Program-made: the position numbers and the translations under genes
NCBI GenBank assembly: GCA_963974345.1
Contig: CAXBBW010000008.1
Location: 1 to 64,000 of the forward strand
Direction: 5' to 3'
Origin: RHLJ01 sp963974345
GTDB lineage: Bacteria > Bacteroidota > Rhodothermia > Balneolales > Balneolaceae
DNA: 64,000 bases
The notes under the pieces: generated by a model
Databases searched by the model: none
Told to the model about the DNA's origin: nothing
What the model saw: only the letters and a program-made list of their open reading frames with translations
Part shown: one piece after another, positions 1 through 8,378 of the stretch
Layout: every line of letters starts with the position of its first letter
Position numbering within the stretch: the first letter of the stretch is position 1

Positions 1-127
1 ACAATGGCTATAAGTAATTGCTTGTTCTCGCTTACTTCTGAAAATCCTCGCGGATTTTCAGTTTGGTGTGTACTTGCAAAGTTAACCGCTAACCCACGCA
101 ACTACGCATAGCCAAAACGTTGGAGAA
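1..127. other. attC-like palindromic site, cut by window start
   Basis: The first bases (ACAATGGCTAT) pair with ATAGCCAAAACGTTG at about 107-121. Between them is a perfect inner stem, TGAAAATCC/GGATTTTCA, around TCGC near 50. Nested imperfect palindromes of this size ending in an AACGTTGG-type core are the layout of integron attC recombination sites (57-141 bp). The left core box would lie just outside the window. No integron integrase is visible. It could also be a generic long hairpin. Confidence 0.4.
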
Positions 128-153
128 GAATTCGCTTCGCTCTTCTACTCCAA
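120..153. repeat. Hairpin next to the attC-like site
   Basis: TTGGAG (120-125) pairs with CTCCAA (148-153), with further pairing inside around TTCGCTTCGC. A smaller hairpin, TGAGT-AGCA-ACTCA, follows at 177-190. Neither has a T-run, so they are not clear terminators. They could belong to a repeat or to the 3' end of a transcript entering from the left. Confidence 0.4.
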
Positions 154-258
154 TGTTTCCGTGCTAAGTTCAAAGTTGAGTAGCAACTCATTCCAAACCT
201 ATTAAGAAGAAATTTGATCTATCGGCTTCATCCATTACTTTCCTGAAACTAATTTTCT

Positions 259-513
259 ATGAGCAAAGAAATTCCTAGTGGTTTAGTCTTCTCGGCTAAG
301 TCCCCAAAAAGAAAAAAGCGAGCACTGACTCTCGTTGCAGTTTTAATTGTATTACAGATTTGTTTGATTTGGCCGATTTATCCAATATTTGCCTCTCCGA
401 CTCCTCAAATTCTCGGGTTCCCACTTTCCATAATTTGGGTTGTTTTCATTCTAATTCTCGCATTTACTTCGGTAGTGATCTTCTTCAGAAAAGATACTGA
501 GGAGGAACACTGA
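259..513 (+). CDS. DUF3311-like small membrane protein
   Basis: This 84-residue protein has two predicted membrane helices (about 22-45 and 55-75) and a short basic N-terminus rich in K/R. Its stop is two bases before the start of a sodium:solute symporter gene. Small DUF3311-type membrane proteins commonly sit directly upstream of SSS-family monocarboxylate or organic-acid symporters and are thought to be their partner. The family call rests on size, two helices and this context, since it has no catalytic motif. No strong ribosome-binding site precedes the ATG. Confidence 0.6.
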   Translation: MSKEIPSGLVFSAKSPKRKKRALTLVAVLIVLQICLIWPIYPIFASPTPQILGFPLSIIWVVFILILAFTSVVIFFRKDTEEEH

Positions 514-515
514 TT

Positions 516-1994
516 TTGGAAGACTGGATGATTATTCTCGGAATTTGTGGAATTTATTTACTAATCACTTTAGCAATGGGCATAATTCCCGGACTTAAAG
601 TTACTCATAGTACAGAAGGCTACGTTGCAGGCGATCGTTCGATGAATGTTTTCATACTCTACTTTGTACTTGGAGCTTCCATTTTTTCTTCTTTTGCATT
701 TCTCGGAGGGCCCGGATGGGCGTATTCTCGCGGAGCAGCTGCTTTGTACATTATCGCATATGGAGCAATTGGAATGGTTCCGTTTTACTTTTTTGGACCG
801 AAAGCCAGAGCCCTTGGCGCTAAGTATGGATTTGTAACCCAGGCAGAACTTCTTCAAGATCGATTTAATAGTAAAGTACTTTCTGCTTTGCTTGCTGTGC
901 TTACCGTTGTGGTTTTGATTCCCTATCTCACCCTTCAAATGAAAGGTGCAGGATTAGTTTTAAATACTATTAGCGATGGGGTTATACCAAACTGGATGGG
1001 AGCCGGAATCGCTTATATCGTTGTACTGATTTATGTGTTTTACAGTGGTGTGATGGGTGTGGGCTGGACAAATACTTTCCAGGGGATTTTCATGCTGGTG
1101 ATTGCGTGGTTTTTGGGCATCTATCTACCTGAAAAAATGTATGGCGGTATTGGTCCAATGTTTGATCAATTAATAAACTCAGATTTTAAACAAGCATTAA
1201 CAGCACCTGGACTAACTTCTAGTGGAACTCCTTGGGATTGGTGGGGATTTAGTTCCGCTGTAATTGTTTCTGCAATGGGTTTTTCGATGTGGCCTCACTT
1301 TTTTATGAAAGCTTTTGCAGCCAAAAGTGATCGAACTATTAAACTCACAGTGGTGCTGTATCCAACGTTTCAGGTTTTTCTAATTCCCATTTTATTGATT
1401 GGGTTTTCAGCCGTTCTAGCTTTCCCAGGAGTAACTCCAGCAGATTCTATTCTTCCTCATGTACTTCTTCAAATGGATTTACCAGTGGTGTTAATCGGAC
1501 TTGTTTGCGCAGGAACCTTAGCAGCCTCCATGAGTTCAGGTGATGCTATCGTTCACGCAGCCGCTTCTGTAGGAGTAAGAGATGGACTTTCGAAAATTCC
1601 ATCTATTCAAAACTGGATGAGTTCAGGTTCTAATGAACGAGCATTAATCAGAATTGCTGTAATTATTATCAGTTTGATTGCATACTATTTCGCCGTTTTT
1701 TCTGAAACAGACATCGTATCTCTACTTCTTGGAGCGTATGGTGGAATAGCACAGATGTTCCCGCTTGTCTTCGCAATGTTCTATTGGCCACGAGCTAACG
1801 GAAAAGGTGCATTAGCTGGATTAATTGGTGGGATTTTTGTCACCCTTTTCTTCCTTTACAATCCAGAATTTAAACCACTACCCATGCACGAAGGCATTTA
1901 TGGTTTGATTGTGAATATTGGTCTTTTGCTTGGTGTGAGTTTAGCTACACAGCCCGAGGAAGTTGAGAGAATAGAGAGGTATACAGAGTTTTAA
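516..1994 (+). CDS. Sodium:solute symporter (SSS family)
   Basis: This 492-residue polytopic inner-membrane protein has about 13 hydrophobic segments and the SSS-type stretch GTLAASMSSGDA (near residue 335), which belongs to the sodium-binding core of the LeuT fold. It should import a small organic solute with sodium. The DUF3311-like partner upstream favours a monocarboxylate or similar organic acid, but the substrate cannot be read from sequence. The start is chosen as TTG at 516 because a clear GAGGAGG (499-505) lies ten bases upstream. The next ATG (528) would leave a 22-base gap. The length is normal for the family. Confidence 0.85.
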   Translation: MEDWMIILGICGIYLLITLAMGIIPGLKVTHSTEGYVAGDRSMNVFILYFVLGASIFSSFAFLGGPGWAYSRGAAALYIIAYGAIGMVPFYFFGPKARALGAKYGFVTQAELLQDRFNSKVLSALLAVLTVVVLIPYLTLQMKGAGLVLNTISDGVIPNWMGAGIAYIVVLIYVFYSGVMGVGWTNTFQGIFMLVIAWFLGIYLPEKMYGGIGPMFDQLINSDFKQALTAPGLTSSGTPWDWWGFSSAVIVSAMGFSMWPHFFMKAFAAKSDRTIKLTVVLYPTFQVFLIPILLIGFSAVLAFPGVTPADSILPHVLLQMDLPVVLIGLVCAGTLAASMSSGDAIVHAAASVGVRDGLSKIPSIQNWMSSGSNERALIRIAVIIISLIAYYFAVFSETDIVSLLLGAYGGIAQMFPLVFAMFYWPRANGKGALAGLIGGIFVTLFFLYNPEFKPLPMHEGIYGLIVNIGLLLGVSLATQPEEVERIERYTEF

Positions 1995-2000
1995 TAATTT

Positions 2001-2128
2001 CCACCGAGATAAATCCCGGAGCTATTTCTAATTCGATCTTTTCAGAATCTTCAATAATGATTCCTAGGAAATCGGCCTTAGAATTATTGGTGGAAATAGT
2101 GAGCAGATGATTGAAGTGAATCCGCAGG
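2001..2128. repeat. Intergenic repeat family C, copy 1
   Basis: This is one of three related non-coding copies in the first 3.5 kb. It shares with the copy at 2453-2576 the order CGAGATAAATC-C-CGG, TTCGATC-TTTCAG, then CGGCCTTAGAATT-TTGG-GGAAATAGTGA and ATGATTGA. CCACC at the left pairs with GGTGG at about 2089-2093. The stretch 1995-2692 has no convincing gene, only this copy, a nested hairpin and copy 2. Confidence 0.6.
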
Positions 2129-2232
2129 ATGAATAATTCCACACAGGCTCGGATTTCTAAAATTCCCGAAATGAATGACGACCATTGGAATTATTCAGCG
2201 AAAGCATAGTGAACCCGCCAAGAATTCATAGT

Positions 2233-2282
2233 CTTGACCTTTTTTTACTGGCGCCTGTCCCGTTGCAGAACGGGAAGTCAAG
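2233..2282. repeat. Nested inverted repeat
   Basis: CTTGAC (2233-2238) pairs with GTCAAG (2277-2282), enclosing a perfect stem CCCGTT-GCAG-AACGGG (2259-2274). A T-run (2240-2246) lies inside the left arm and AAAAGTAAGG follows the right arm. It may be a terminator-like or mobile-repeat hairpin, with no evidence for either beyond the structure. Confidence 0.45.
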
Positions 2283-2452
2283 CCAAAAGTAAGGACTAAC
2301 CAACCTAGATATTAACTTAACTTCGTTCCGTAGCTCACGGAATGCCGACTGGAAACTCCTGATTCCTTTTCCGTGATTTCCACTCCAACACTTCGAATCC
2401 ATCCTTCACTTTTCCTACTTTTAGCCTCGGGTTTGCTTTCTCTTTTCTTTCT

Positions 2453-2576
2453 ACCCCGAGATAAATCTCGGGGCAATTTATGTTCGATCCTTTCAGTATC
2501 GAATTGGCGTTCTACCTCCAAATAACGGCCTTAGAATTGTTGGAGGAAATAGTGAACTAATGATTGAGGCGTATCC
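2453..2576. repeat. Intergenic repeat family C, copy 2
   Basis: The left end is a perfect palindrome, CCCCGAGA-TAAA-TCTCGGGG. Further in, CCTCCAA pairs with TTGGAGG around CGGCCTTAGAATT. It aligns along its length with 2001-2128. Upstream sequence (about 2430-2452) also resembles that before the third copy (about 3409-3445). No transposase is present, so this is a non-autonomous repeat of unknown type. Confidence 0.6.
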
Positions 2577-2692
2577 CAAAAATTCTTGGGATAACAAATT
2601 TTCTTCTTTTGACTGAATATCAACATCACTATTCTAGTAGAGATTATTATAATGACATTACGTTAAGAAATTGAGTTATTTAGAGTTTTGAG

Positions 2693-3325
2693 ATGCGTGT
2701 AAAAAAGATTAGAGGTCACAAACACATTTGGAAGCGAATTGAACTTTGGAAAGAAAATAACGCAGATTTAGATATTGAAGCCTTAAAAATCCACCAACGG
2801 AACTATGTTAAACTTTGGTTTCATCCTTATGGTTCTATTTCAAATCTAAACAGTGTTTACCCTGAACCAAAAGGGGAAACTAGAAAGAAAATACTTTCTG
2901 CTTTATATGAAATTTATGATACATGGAGAATAAAGCTTGAAGAACTTGGAGAACCTTATTACTTAAAAATCTGGCTCAATGAACCTCATTTATCAAAGTC
3001 TCAGATTGTTTGCGCTATTGGAGACTTTCTAACTTTTTACGATTCAACTTTTCAACTTGATCAAAACTCAAAGCAAAAAATAGAGTTGAACCAAGATTTT
3101 AAGTGGGATCGATATTTAGACGAATACCATCTTTCCTCTAGTGAGTTAGGAGAAAAAGAGGATTACTATTCTGAGGAAGATTATTTAGAAGAGAAGCGAT
3201 ATTTAGATGGCCAATTAAAAAAACCTCATCGTAAATCAATGTTTAAAGATAAAAGTGGAAAGGAAGTAGAATACTATTCCTTTAAGCAAGGCTATGTATG
3301 GTTAGGTGAGAGAAGAATTGATTAA
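2693..3325 (+). CDS. Hypothetical protein, 210 aa
   Basis: I do not recognise this protein. It is soluble, with no signal peptide or membrane helix, and rich in charged and aromatic residues (W, Y, K, E). The N-terminus has paired basic/aromatic stretches (HKHIWKRIELWKEN), and an acidic tract of E and Y residues lies around 150-172. It stands alone between repeat copies 2 and 3, about 1 kb from its nearest same-strand neighbour. It could be a cassette-like accessory gene related to the attC-like site at the window start, but this is speculative. The ATG has no strong ribosome-binding site. Confidence 0.55.
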   Translation: MRVKKIRGHKHIWKRIELWKENNADLDIEALKIHQRNYVKLWFHPYGSISNLNSVYPEPKGETRKKILSALYEIYDTWRIKLEELGEPYYLKIWLNEPHLSKSQIVCAIGDFLTFYDSTFQLDQNSKQKIELNQDFKWDRYLDEYHLSSSELGEKEDYYSEEDYLEEKRYLDGQLKKPHRKSMFKDKSGKEVEYYSFKQGYVWLGERRID

Positions 3326-3445
3326 CCTTGTTCCACATATTCTCAGTAGCGCTTCTTGGACGCTCTAGTTTCTTCCAAACCCTCTACTTCTTTCCTTCTC
3401 TTCCATTAACTCAAAGCCTTGGGCTTTCCTCTGTTATTCACCTAA

Positions 3446-3483
3446 ACCCGAGTTAATCTCAGAGCTATTCGAATTCAATCCTT
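3446..3483. repeat. Intergenic repeat family C, partial copy 3
   Basis: A shortened copy with ACCCGAGTTAATCTCAGAGC followed by TTCAATCCTTTT, matching the left third of the copies at 2001 and 2453. It lacks the right half containing CGGCCTTAGAATT. It lies between two convergent genes. Confidence 0.45.
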
Positions 3484-3544
3484 TTTATTTTTTGTCACAC
3501 TCCTAATTTACTCGGGACTCTTCTTTCCCTCTATTCTTATATCT

Positions 3545-4378
3545 TTAGCTCCGTTTATCATCAACTGGATTCTCACCGAATGTTGAAGGTACCCAATTCA
3601 TACTTGTAATTGGAGGTCGATCATATTTTTCATCATCCAAAGGAGGTAGTGGAATTGGATCGGGAGTTAAATCTTGGTAGTCGATTTGATTTAATAAATG
3701 AGTGATACAATTCAAACGAGCATGACGTTTTATATCTGCATTTACTACAAACCAAGGAGATTTTTTGGTGTCAGTGTGTTTGAACATTTCATCTTTTGCC
3801 CTAGAATAATCTACCCAACGAGTTCTCGCTTCTAAATCCATTGGACTCAGTTTCCAACGTTTCATTGGGTCTTCATTCCGATCCTCAAATCTTTTTTTCT
3901 GTACTTCATCAGAAATTGAGAACCAATATTTAATAAGAATAATACCAGATTTTATAAGCATGTTTTCAAACTGTGGACAGTTTTCCATAAATATCTCATA
4001 CTCATCATCCGTACAAAACCCCATCACTTTTTCAACCCCAGCTCTGTTGTACCAACTTCGATCAAAAAGAACCATTTCCCCAGCTCTTGGCAATTCTTTC
4101 ACATAGCGCTGGAAATACCATTGCGTTTTTTCTACTTCGGTAGGTGCTGTCAATGCTACAATTCTAGTAACTCTAGAACTCATTACCTGAGATATGGTTT
4201 TGATAACTCCACCTTTGCCAGCTGCATCACGTCCCTCAAAAATTACACATACTTTTAATCCATTCTCTTTTATCCAGTATTGAAGTTTTACAAGTTCCCT
4301 TTGAAGCTTTTCCAATTCTTCATTGTAGATATCTCTTTTCAGCTTTCCGTTAGAATCGTAGTTGGTTTCTTTTAGCAT
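3545..4378 (-). CDS. ppk2: Polyphosphate kinase 2 family protein
   Basis: This 277-residue soluble kinase transfers phosphate between polyphosphate and nucleotides. It is a single-domain PPK2 with the P-loop-like Walker A FEGRDAAGKGG (about 47-57), the Walker B/lid segment FDRSWYNRAG (105-114) and the family's KRWKLSPMDLEARTRW region (about 173-188). The length is normal for a one-domain PPK2. Whether it favours ADP, GDP or AMP cannot be told here. It is transcribed convergently to the protein at 2693 and divergently from the GH127 gene, so it appears monocistronic. Confidence 0.9.
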   Translation of the reverse strand: MLKETNYDSNGKLKRDIYNEELEKLQRELVKLQYWIKENGLKVCVIFEGRDAAGKGGVIKTISQVMSSRVTRIVALTAPTEVEKTQWYFQRYVKELPRAGEMVLFDRSWYNRAGVEKVMGFCTDDEYEIFMENCPQFENMLIKSGIILIKYWFSISDEVQKKRFEDRNEDPMKRWKLSPMDLEARTRWVDYSRAKDEMFKHTDTKKSPWFVVNADIKRHARLNCITHLLNQIDYQDLTPDPIPLPPLDDEKYDRPPITSMNWVPSTFGENPVDDKRS

Positions 4379-4548
4379 AGATGTTTTTGAGGTTGGGTAA
4401 AAGAACTTCTAAAAGAAATTAAAAGCAAGTGAATGAAGCACCAAATAACAAATCATAATAACTAGATCGAATTATTGTAAGTGTCTTTTATACATTTAAA
4501 GTATATTCGAATAATCTAAGTTGTAGAAATTCATGTAGTTTAAAAACC

Positions 4549-6903
4549 ATGCGTAAAATCTTATTTATTAAAATAATTACTCTTCTGATTTTATTTCTTG
4601 CTTGTGGCGCTCCTGAACCACACAAACTTCAGACCTTCCCATTAACTTCGGTAGAATTACTGGATAGCCCTTTTTCAGAAGCTCAGGAAACTGATAAAAA
4701 GTATATTTTGGAGCTTGATGCAGATCGATTGTTAGCTCCATATCTGATTGAAGCTGGGTTGGAAGCTAAAGCTCCCAAATATGGGAACTGGGAAAATACA
4801 GGACTCGATGGTCATATAGGTGGTCATTATGTAACGGCTCTTTCATTGATGTATGCCTCCACCGGAGATGAAGAAGTCCTCGATCGCTTGAATTATGTTC
4901 TTGATGAGTTGTACAGAGCGCAGCAAGTTAACGGAGATGGTTATCTTGGTGGAATTCCGAATAGTGGAGAAATTTGGGATGAAATTAAAGAAGGTGATAT
5001 TCGAGCTCAGAGTTTCTCTTTGAATGGAAGATGGGTTCCGCTGTACAATATCCATAAGATTTTTGCGGGGTTAAGAGATGCTTATTTAATCGCTGATATC
5101 GAACGAGCAAAAGATATGCTAATTGATCTTACCGATTGGTTTGTGGAAGTGAATAAAAACCTGACTGAAGAACAAATCCAGGATATGTTGCGCAGCGAGC
5201 ATGGAGGATTGAATGAAGTCTTTGGTGATGTATATTCCATCACCGGGAATAAAGAATATCTGGAGCTTTCAAAAGAATACTCCGATCATGCTATTCTGGA
5301 CCCGCTTTTAGTTGGAGAAGACGATCTCACCGGAAAACATGCAAACACTCAAATCCCAAAAGTAATTGGGTACCAACGAGTGGCGGAATTAGAAAATAAT
5401 GATAAATGGAAAGGTGCGGCAAAACGATTTTGGGATATTGTTGTGGAAGATCGCTCTGTGGCTTTTGGAGGAAACAGTGTAAGCGAACACTTCAATCCAA
5501 CCGATGATTTTTCAACTATGATTACTTCGAATCAAGGGCCTGAGACTTGTAATACCTACAACATGCTGAAATTATCTAAAATGTTGTTTACTGATGATCC
5601 CGATGCCAAGTATATCAATTTTTATGAACGTGCATTGTATAACCACATTCTCTCTTCTCAGCATCCCGATGGTGGATTTGTTTACTTTACTCCTCTCCGT
5701 CCTAGACACTACCGGGTATATTCTCAGCCTCATACCAGCTTCTGGTGTTGTGTTGGATCAGGAATTGAAAATCATGGGAAATATGGCGAATTGATTTATG
5801 CTCATGATGAACATAATATTTACGTAAATCTCTTTATCCCTTCTACCTTAAACTGGGAAGAACAAGGAGTTAAAATCACTCAAACTACCCGATTTCCTTA
5901 CGAAGAAAGTACCCGCCTACAAATACAGGTTGATGAGCCTAAAGAATTTGTTCTTTCAGTTAGAAAACCAAATTGGATAAAGGGTAACGTAGAAATCATG
6001 GTAAATGGTGAATCCTTGGACAAACCACCTGTTAATTCATTCTCCTACTTTTCAATAGATAGAAAATGGGAGTCAGGGGATATTGTTTCCATAAGTCTGC
6101 CAATGAAAACCACCTTAGAATATCTGCCTGATGGTTCTAACTGGGCAGCTTTTGTTCACGGCCCCGTTGTTCTGGCTGCTGTGACCGATACAACCGATTT
6201 GGACGGATTATTTGCCGATGAAGCACGCATGGCTCATGTAGCCAGTGATGTATTTTATCCAATTGATGAGGCTCCCATCCTGCTGACAGAAGATGCAGAT
6301 AACATAGAAGAGAACCTCACTAAATCAGGAACTATGACTTTCAGCATAGATAAATTGATTTATCCTGAATCGTCCAAAGAGCTAAAACTGGTTCCCTTCT
6401 TTGCGATTCATGAAGCACGTTATATGATGTACTGGCCAGTTTTATCTGAAACAGAACTGGCTGAACGACAGGATGAAGTTAGACAACAGGAAGCCGCATT
6501 AATCACTTTGAATAACATTACAGTGGATATGGTTGCAACCGGGGAACAACAGCCTGAAGCTGAACATAACTTTAAAGGTGAACGAACAGAATCTGGGATT
6601 CATAATAGTCGTTATTGGAGACATGCATCCGGCTGGTTCAGCTATGATTTTAATAATCCTGATAACTCAGGTAATATTTTACGTGTTACTTACTCCGGTG
6701 GAGATAGTGGTCGTACTTTCGATATTTTGATCAATGGAGAAGTGTTAGAAACTGTTACTTCTACTGGTCACCCAGACTTATTTTTTGATGTTGATTATAC
6801 TATACCTGAATCAATGTTAGCAGAAACAATGACTATAAAGTTTGAAGCCCACGAACATTCGGTGGCTGGCGGTATTTTTGAGATTCGGCTATTATCTGAA
6901 TAA
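4549..6903 (+). CDS. GH127 beta-L-arabinofuranosidase lipoprotein
   Basis: This 784-residue protein of the DUF1680/GH127 family probably removes beta-L-arabinofuranosyl units from plant or algal glycans. The N-terminus is a lipoprotein signal with the lipobox LFLAC (Cys19), placing it at the cell envelope. The catalytic zinc site is intact: Glu332 and Cys334 in PETC, and Cys400-Cys401 in FWCC, where Cys400 corresponds to the family nucleophile. Glu313 in SEHF is the likely acid/base. The C-terminal 150 residues form a beta-rich domain found in many Bacteroidota GH127 enzymes. A TATTCGAATA palindrome lies 35 bases upstream (4504-4513). Confidence 0.88.
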   Translation: MRKILFIKIITLLILFLACGAPEPHKLQTFPLTSVELLDSPFSEAQETDKKYILELDADRLLAPYLIEAGLEAKAPKYGNWENTGLDGHIGGHYVTALSLMYASTGDEEVLDRLNYVLDELYRAQQVNGDGYLGGIPNSGEIWDEIKEGDIRAQSFSLNGRWVPLYNIHKIFAGLRDAYLIADIERAKDMLIDLTDWFVEVNKNLTEEQIQDMLRSEHGGLNEVFGDVYSITGNKEYLELSKEYSDHAILDPLLVGEDDLTGKHANTQIPKVIGYQRVAELENNDKWKGAAKRFWDIVVEDRSVAFGGNSVSEHFNPTDDFSTMITSNQGPETCNTYNMLKLSKMLFTDDPDAKYINFYERALYNHILSSQHPDGGFVYFTPLRPRHYRVYSQPHTSFWCCVGSGIENHGKYGELIYAHDEHNIYVNLFIPSTLNWEEQGVKITQTTRFPYEESTRLQIQVDEPKEFVLSVRKPNWIKGNVEIMVNGESLDKPPVNSFSYFSIDRKWESGDIVSISLPMKTTLEYLPDGSNWAAFVHGPVVLAAVTDTTDLDGLFADEARMAHVASDVFYPIDEAPILLTEDADNIEENLTKSGTMTFSIDKLIYPESSKELKLVPFFAIHEARYMMYWPVLSETELAERQDEVRQQEAALITLNNITVDMVATGEQQPEAEHNFKGERTESGIHNSRYWRHASGWFSYDFNNPDNSGNILRVTYSGGDSGRTFDILINGEVLETVTSTGHPDLFFDVDYTIPESMLAETMTIKFEAHEHSVAGGIFEIRLLSE

Positions 6904-7018
6904 TGTAATTTTAGACGATCACTAAAATCGCTATATGAGAATAAAAACTCACACTACATAAGCTTTTAATGATTAAGTATTTTAAGACTTTGAAAACGCA
7001 CATTCTTAAATCTACTAA

Positions 7019-7459
7019 ATGAAGATTGTTCAAGAATTCAAAGATTTTGCCGTAAAAAGAATTATGATCGATATTGCGATCGGTGTAATTATTGGAGCTA
7101 CTTTCAATACTTTGGTTAATGTGCTTGTGAAGCAAATTCTTATGCCACCTCTCTCGGTGTTAACGGGTGGTTCAAATTGGTCGACCAAAAAATTGGTTTT
7201 AAAAGAAGCAGTAATTGAAGGTGATAAAGTTACTGGTGAAGAAATTTCAATGGGATATGGGTTATTAATCGATGCAAGTATCGATTTTTTGGTTATTGCA
7301 ATAATCGTATTTATTGTGATTAAACTCATGAATAAAATAAAACGAAAAGCTGAAGATCCTAAAGACACAACGGTTAAAACTCCTAAGGATATAGAGTTAC
7401 TTACCGATGTAAAAGAGCTTTTAGAACAACAAAATGAGCTACTAAAAAATCAAAAATAA
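7019..7459 (+). CDS. mscL: Large-conductance mechanosensitive channel
   Basis: This 146-residue inner-membrane channel opens under membrane tension to release solutes during hypo-osmotic shock. The amphipathic start and first helix (FKDFAVKRIMIDIAIGVIIG) are typical. They are followed by TM1, a periplasmic loop, TM2 (about 89-107) and a C-terminal helical bundle ending in ELLEQQNELLKNQ. The length is typical of the family. It is preceded by a 115-base gap from the GH127 gene and is probably transcribed alone. Confidence 0.95.
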   Translation: MKIVQEFKDFAVKRIMIDIAIGVIIGATFNTLVNVLVKQILMPPLSVLTGGSNWSTKKLVLKEAVIEGDKVTGEEISMGYGLLIDASIDFLVIAIIVFIVIKLMNKIKRKAEDPKDTTVKTPKDIELLTDVKELLEQQNELLKNQK

Positions 7460-7519
7460 TGTAATCTTTTTCATCACTCATCAGTTCAAAATAAACTATC
7501 TAAGCTCCCATTAAGTCGG

Positions 7520-7527
7520 TATCTTTG
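7520..7527 (+). promoter_or_regulatory. Bacteroidota-type -7 box before rluA-like gene
   Basis: TATCTTTG matches the TAnnTTTG -7 consensus of Bacteroidota primary-sigma promoters and lies only six bases before the ATG at 7534. If used, the mRNA would have a very short leader. No clear -33 TTTG was found. Confidence 0.35.
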
Positions 7528-7533
7528 TAAGAT

Positions 7534-8232
7534 ATGAAGAAGCAAACGACTCGAACAAATCCTGATATTCCCATTATCTACGAAGACAATCACTTACTAG
7601 TTATTGATAAACCTGCGGGAGTTCTATCTCAAGAAGATCATACAGGAGATCTTGATGTATTGAGATTGTGTAAACAGTACATCAAAAAGAAATACAAAAA
7701 GCCCGGTGATGTTTGGCTGGGATTAGTTCACCGATTAGATCGCCCCGTTAGTGGTTTGATGGTACTTGCTAAAACTTCGAAAGCAGCCTCTCGCCTTTCT
7801 GAAGAAGTTAGAAAAAACAGAATGGATAAAACCTATTGGGCTTTGGTTCATGGAATGGCTCCAATGGAAGCGAACTTGATTCATTTCCTTGAAAAAGATA
7901 AAAAAACAAATCTTGTTAAAGCTCGAAATGCTAAAACCAAAGGCGGTAAAGAAGCTAAGCTGAACTTTAAAACCATTAAGCAAAGTAAAGACTACAGCGT
8001 ATTAGAAATTGATCTGGAAACTGGAAGGCCTCACCAAATCCGTGTTCAACTCGAGAAAATTGGACATCCTATTTTTGGGGATTACAAATACGGTGAAGAA
8101 GATTCAGGGCCAGGTAAAAATATGGGACTTCGTTCTATGAAATTGAGTTTTAAACATCCAACCTTAGATAAAGTCATGAAGTTCTCTGTTAAACCTCCCA
8201 AACAACAGCCTTGGGATATTTTTGATTATTGA
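7534..8232 (+). CDS. RluA-family pseudouridine synthase
   Basis: This 232-residue enzyme converts specific uridines in rRNA or tRNA to pseudouridine. It has the RluA catalytic motif HRLDRPVSGLMVLAK with the invariant Asp in HRLD (about residue 69), and the later GRPHQIRVQLEKIGHPIFGDYKYG segment typical of the fold. There is no N-terminal S4 domain, so it resembles the short RluA/RluC-like form common in Bacteroidota. The exact target position cannot be assigned. Confidence 0.88.
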   Translation: MKKQTTRTNPDIPIIYEDNHLLVIDKPAGVLSQEDHTGDLDVLRLCKQYIKKKYKKPGDVWLGLVHRLDRPVSGLMVLAKTSKAASRLSEEVRKNRMDKTYWALVHGMAPMEANLIHFLEKDKKTNLVKARNAKTKGGKEAKLNFKTIKQSKDYSVLEIDLETGRPHQIRVQLEKIGHPIFGDYKYGEEDSGPGKNMGLRSMKLSFKHPTLDKVMKFSVKPPKQQPWDIFDY

Positions 8233-8271
8233 AATTAGTTAAGAATAATGAGTTTTGATTTAAACCCTTTC

Positions 8272-8358
8272 TTGTCATTTCGATTGAAGCGAGAAATCTA
8301 AGAGGTTTGATTCCACTTCGATACTCCTCAGATGTCTCACATTCGTTCGACATGACAA
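8272..8358. repeat. Inverted repeat family A, copy 1
   Basis: TTGTCATTTCGA...AAGCGAGAAATCTA at the left and TCTCACATTCGTTCGACATGACAA at the right form imperfect inverted arms. The same element is at 16047-16129, and a diverged form is at 12432-12657. Such short hairpin repeats without a coding region are common in Bacteroidota genomes and resemble miniature inverted-repeat elements. Confidence 0.65.
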
Positions 8359-8378
8359 AAAAAAGGCGTTCATTTTTT

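Noticed and set aside
1945..2142. Minus-strand open frame of 65 codons
   Set aside because: It overlaps the symporter's end and the intergenic repeat, and its sequence comes from the repeat.
2221..2300. Insertion sequence end or transposase remnant
   Set aside because: Only a nested hairpin is seen. There is no transposase frame and no target duplication.
2312..2521. Minus-strand open frame of 69 codons
   Set aside because: It is highly charged and low in complexity, lies within repeat copy 2 and has no family resemblance.
8307..8378. N-terminal extension of the LCM methyltransferase from a TTG
   Set aside because: These 24 codons are translated from the inverted repeat and do not look like protein.
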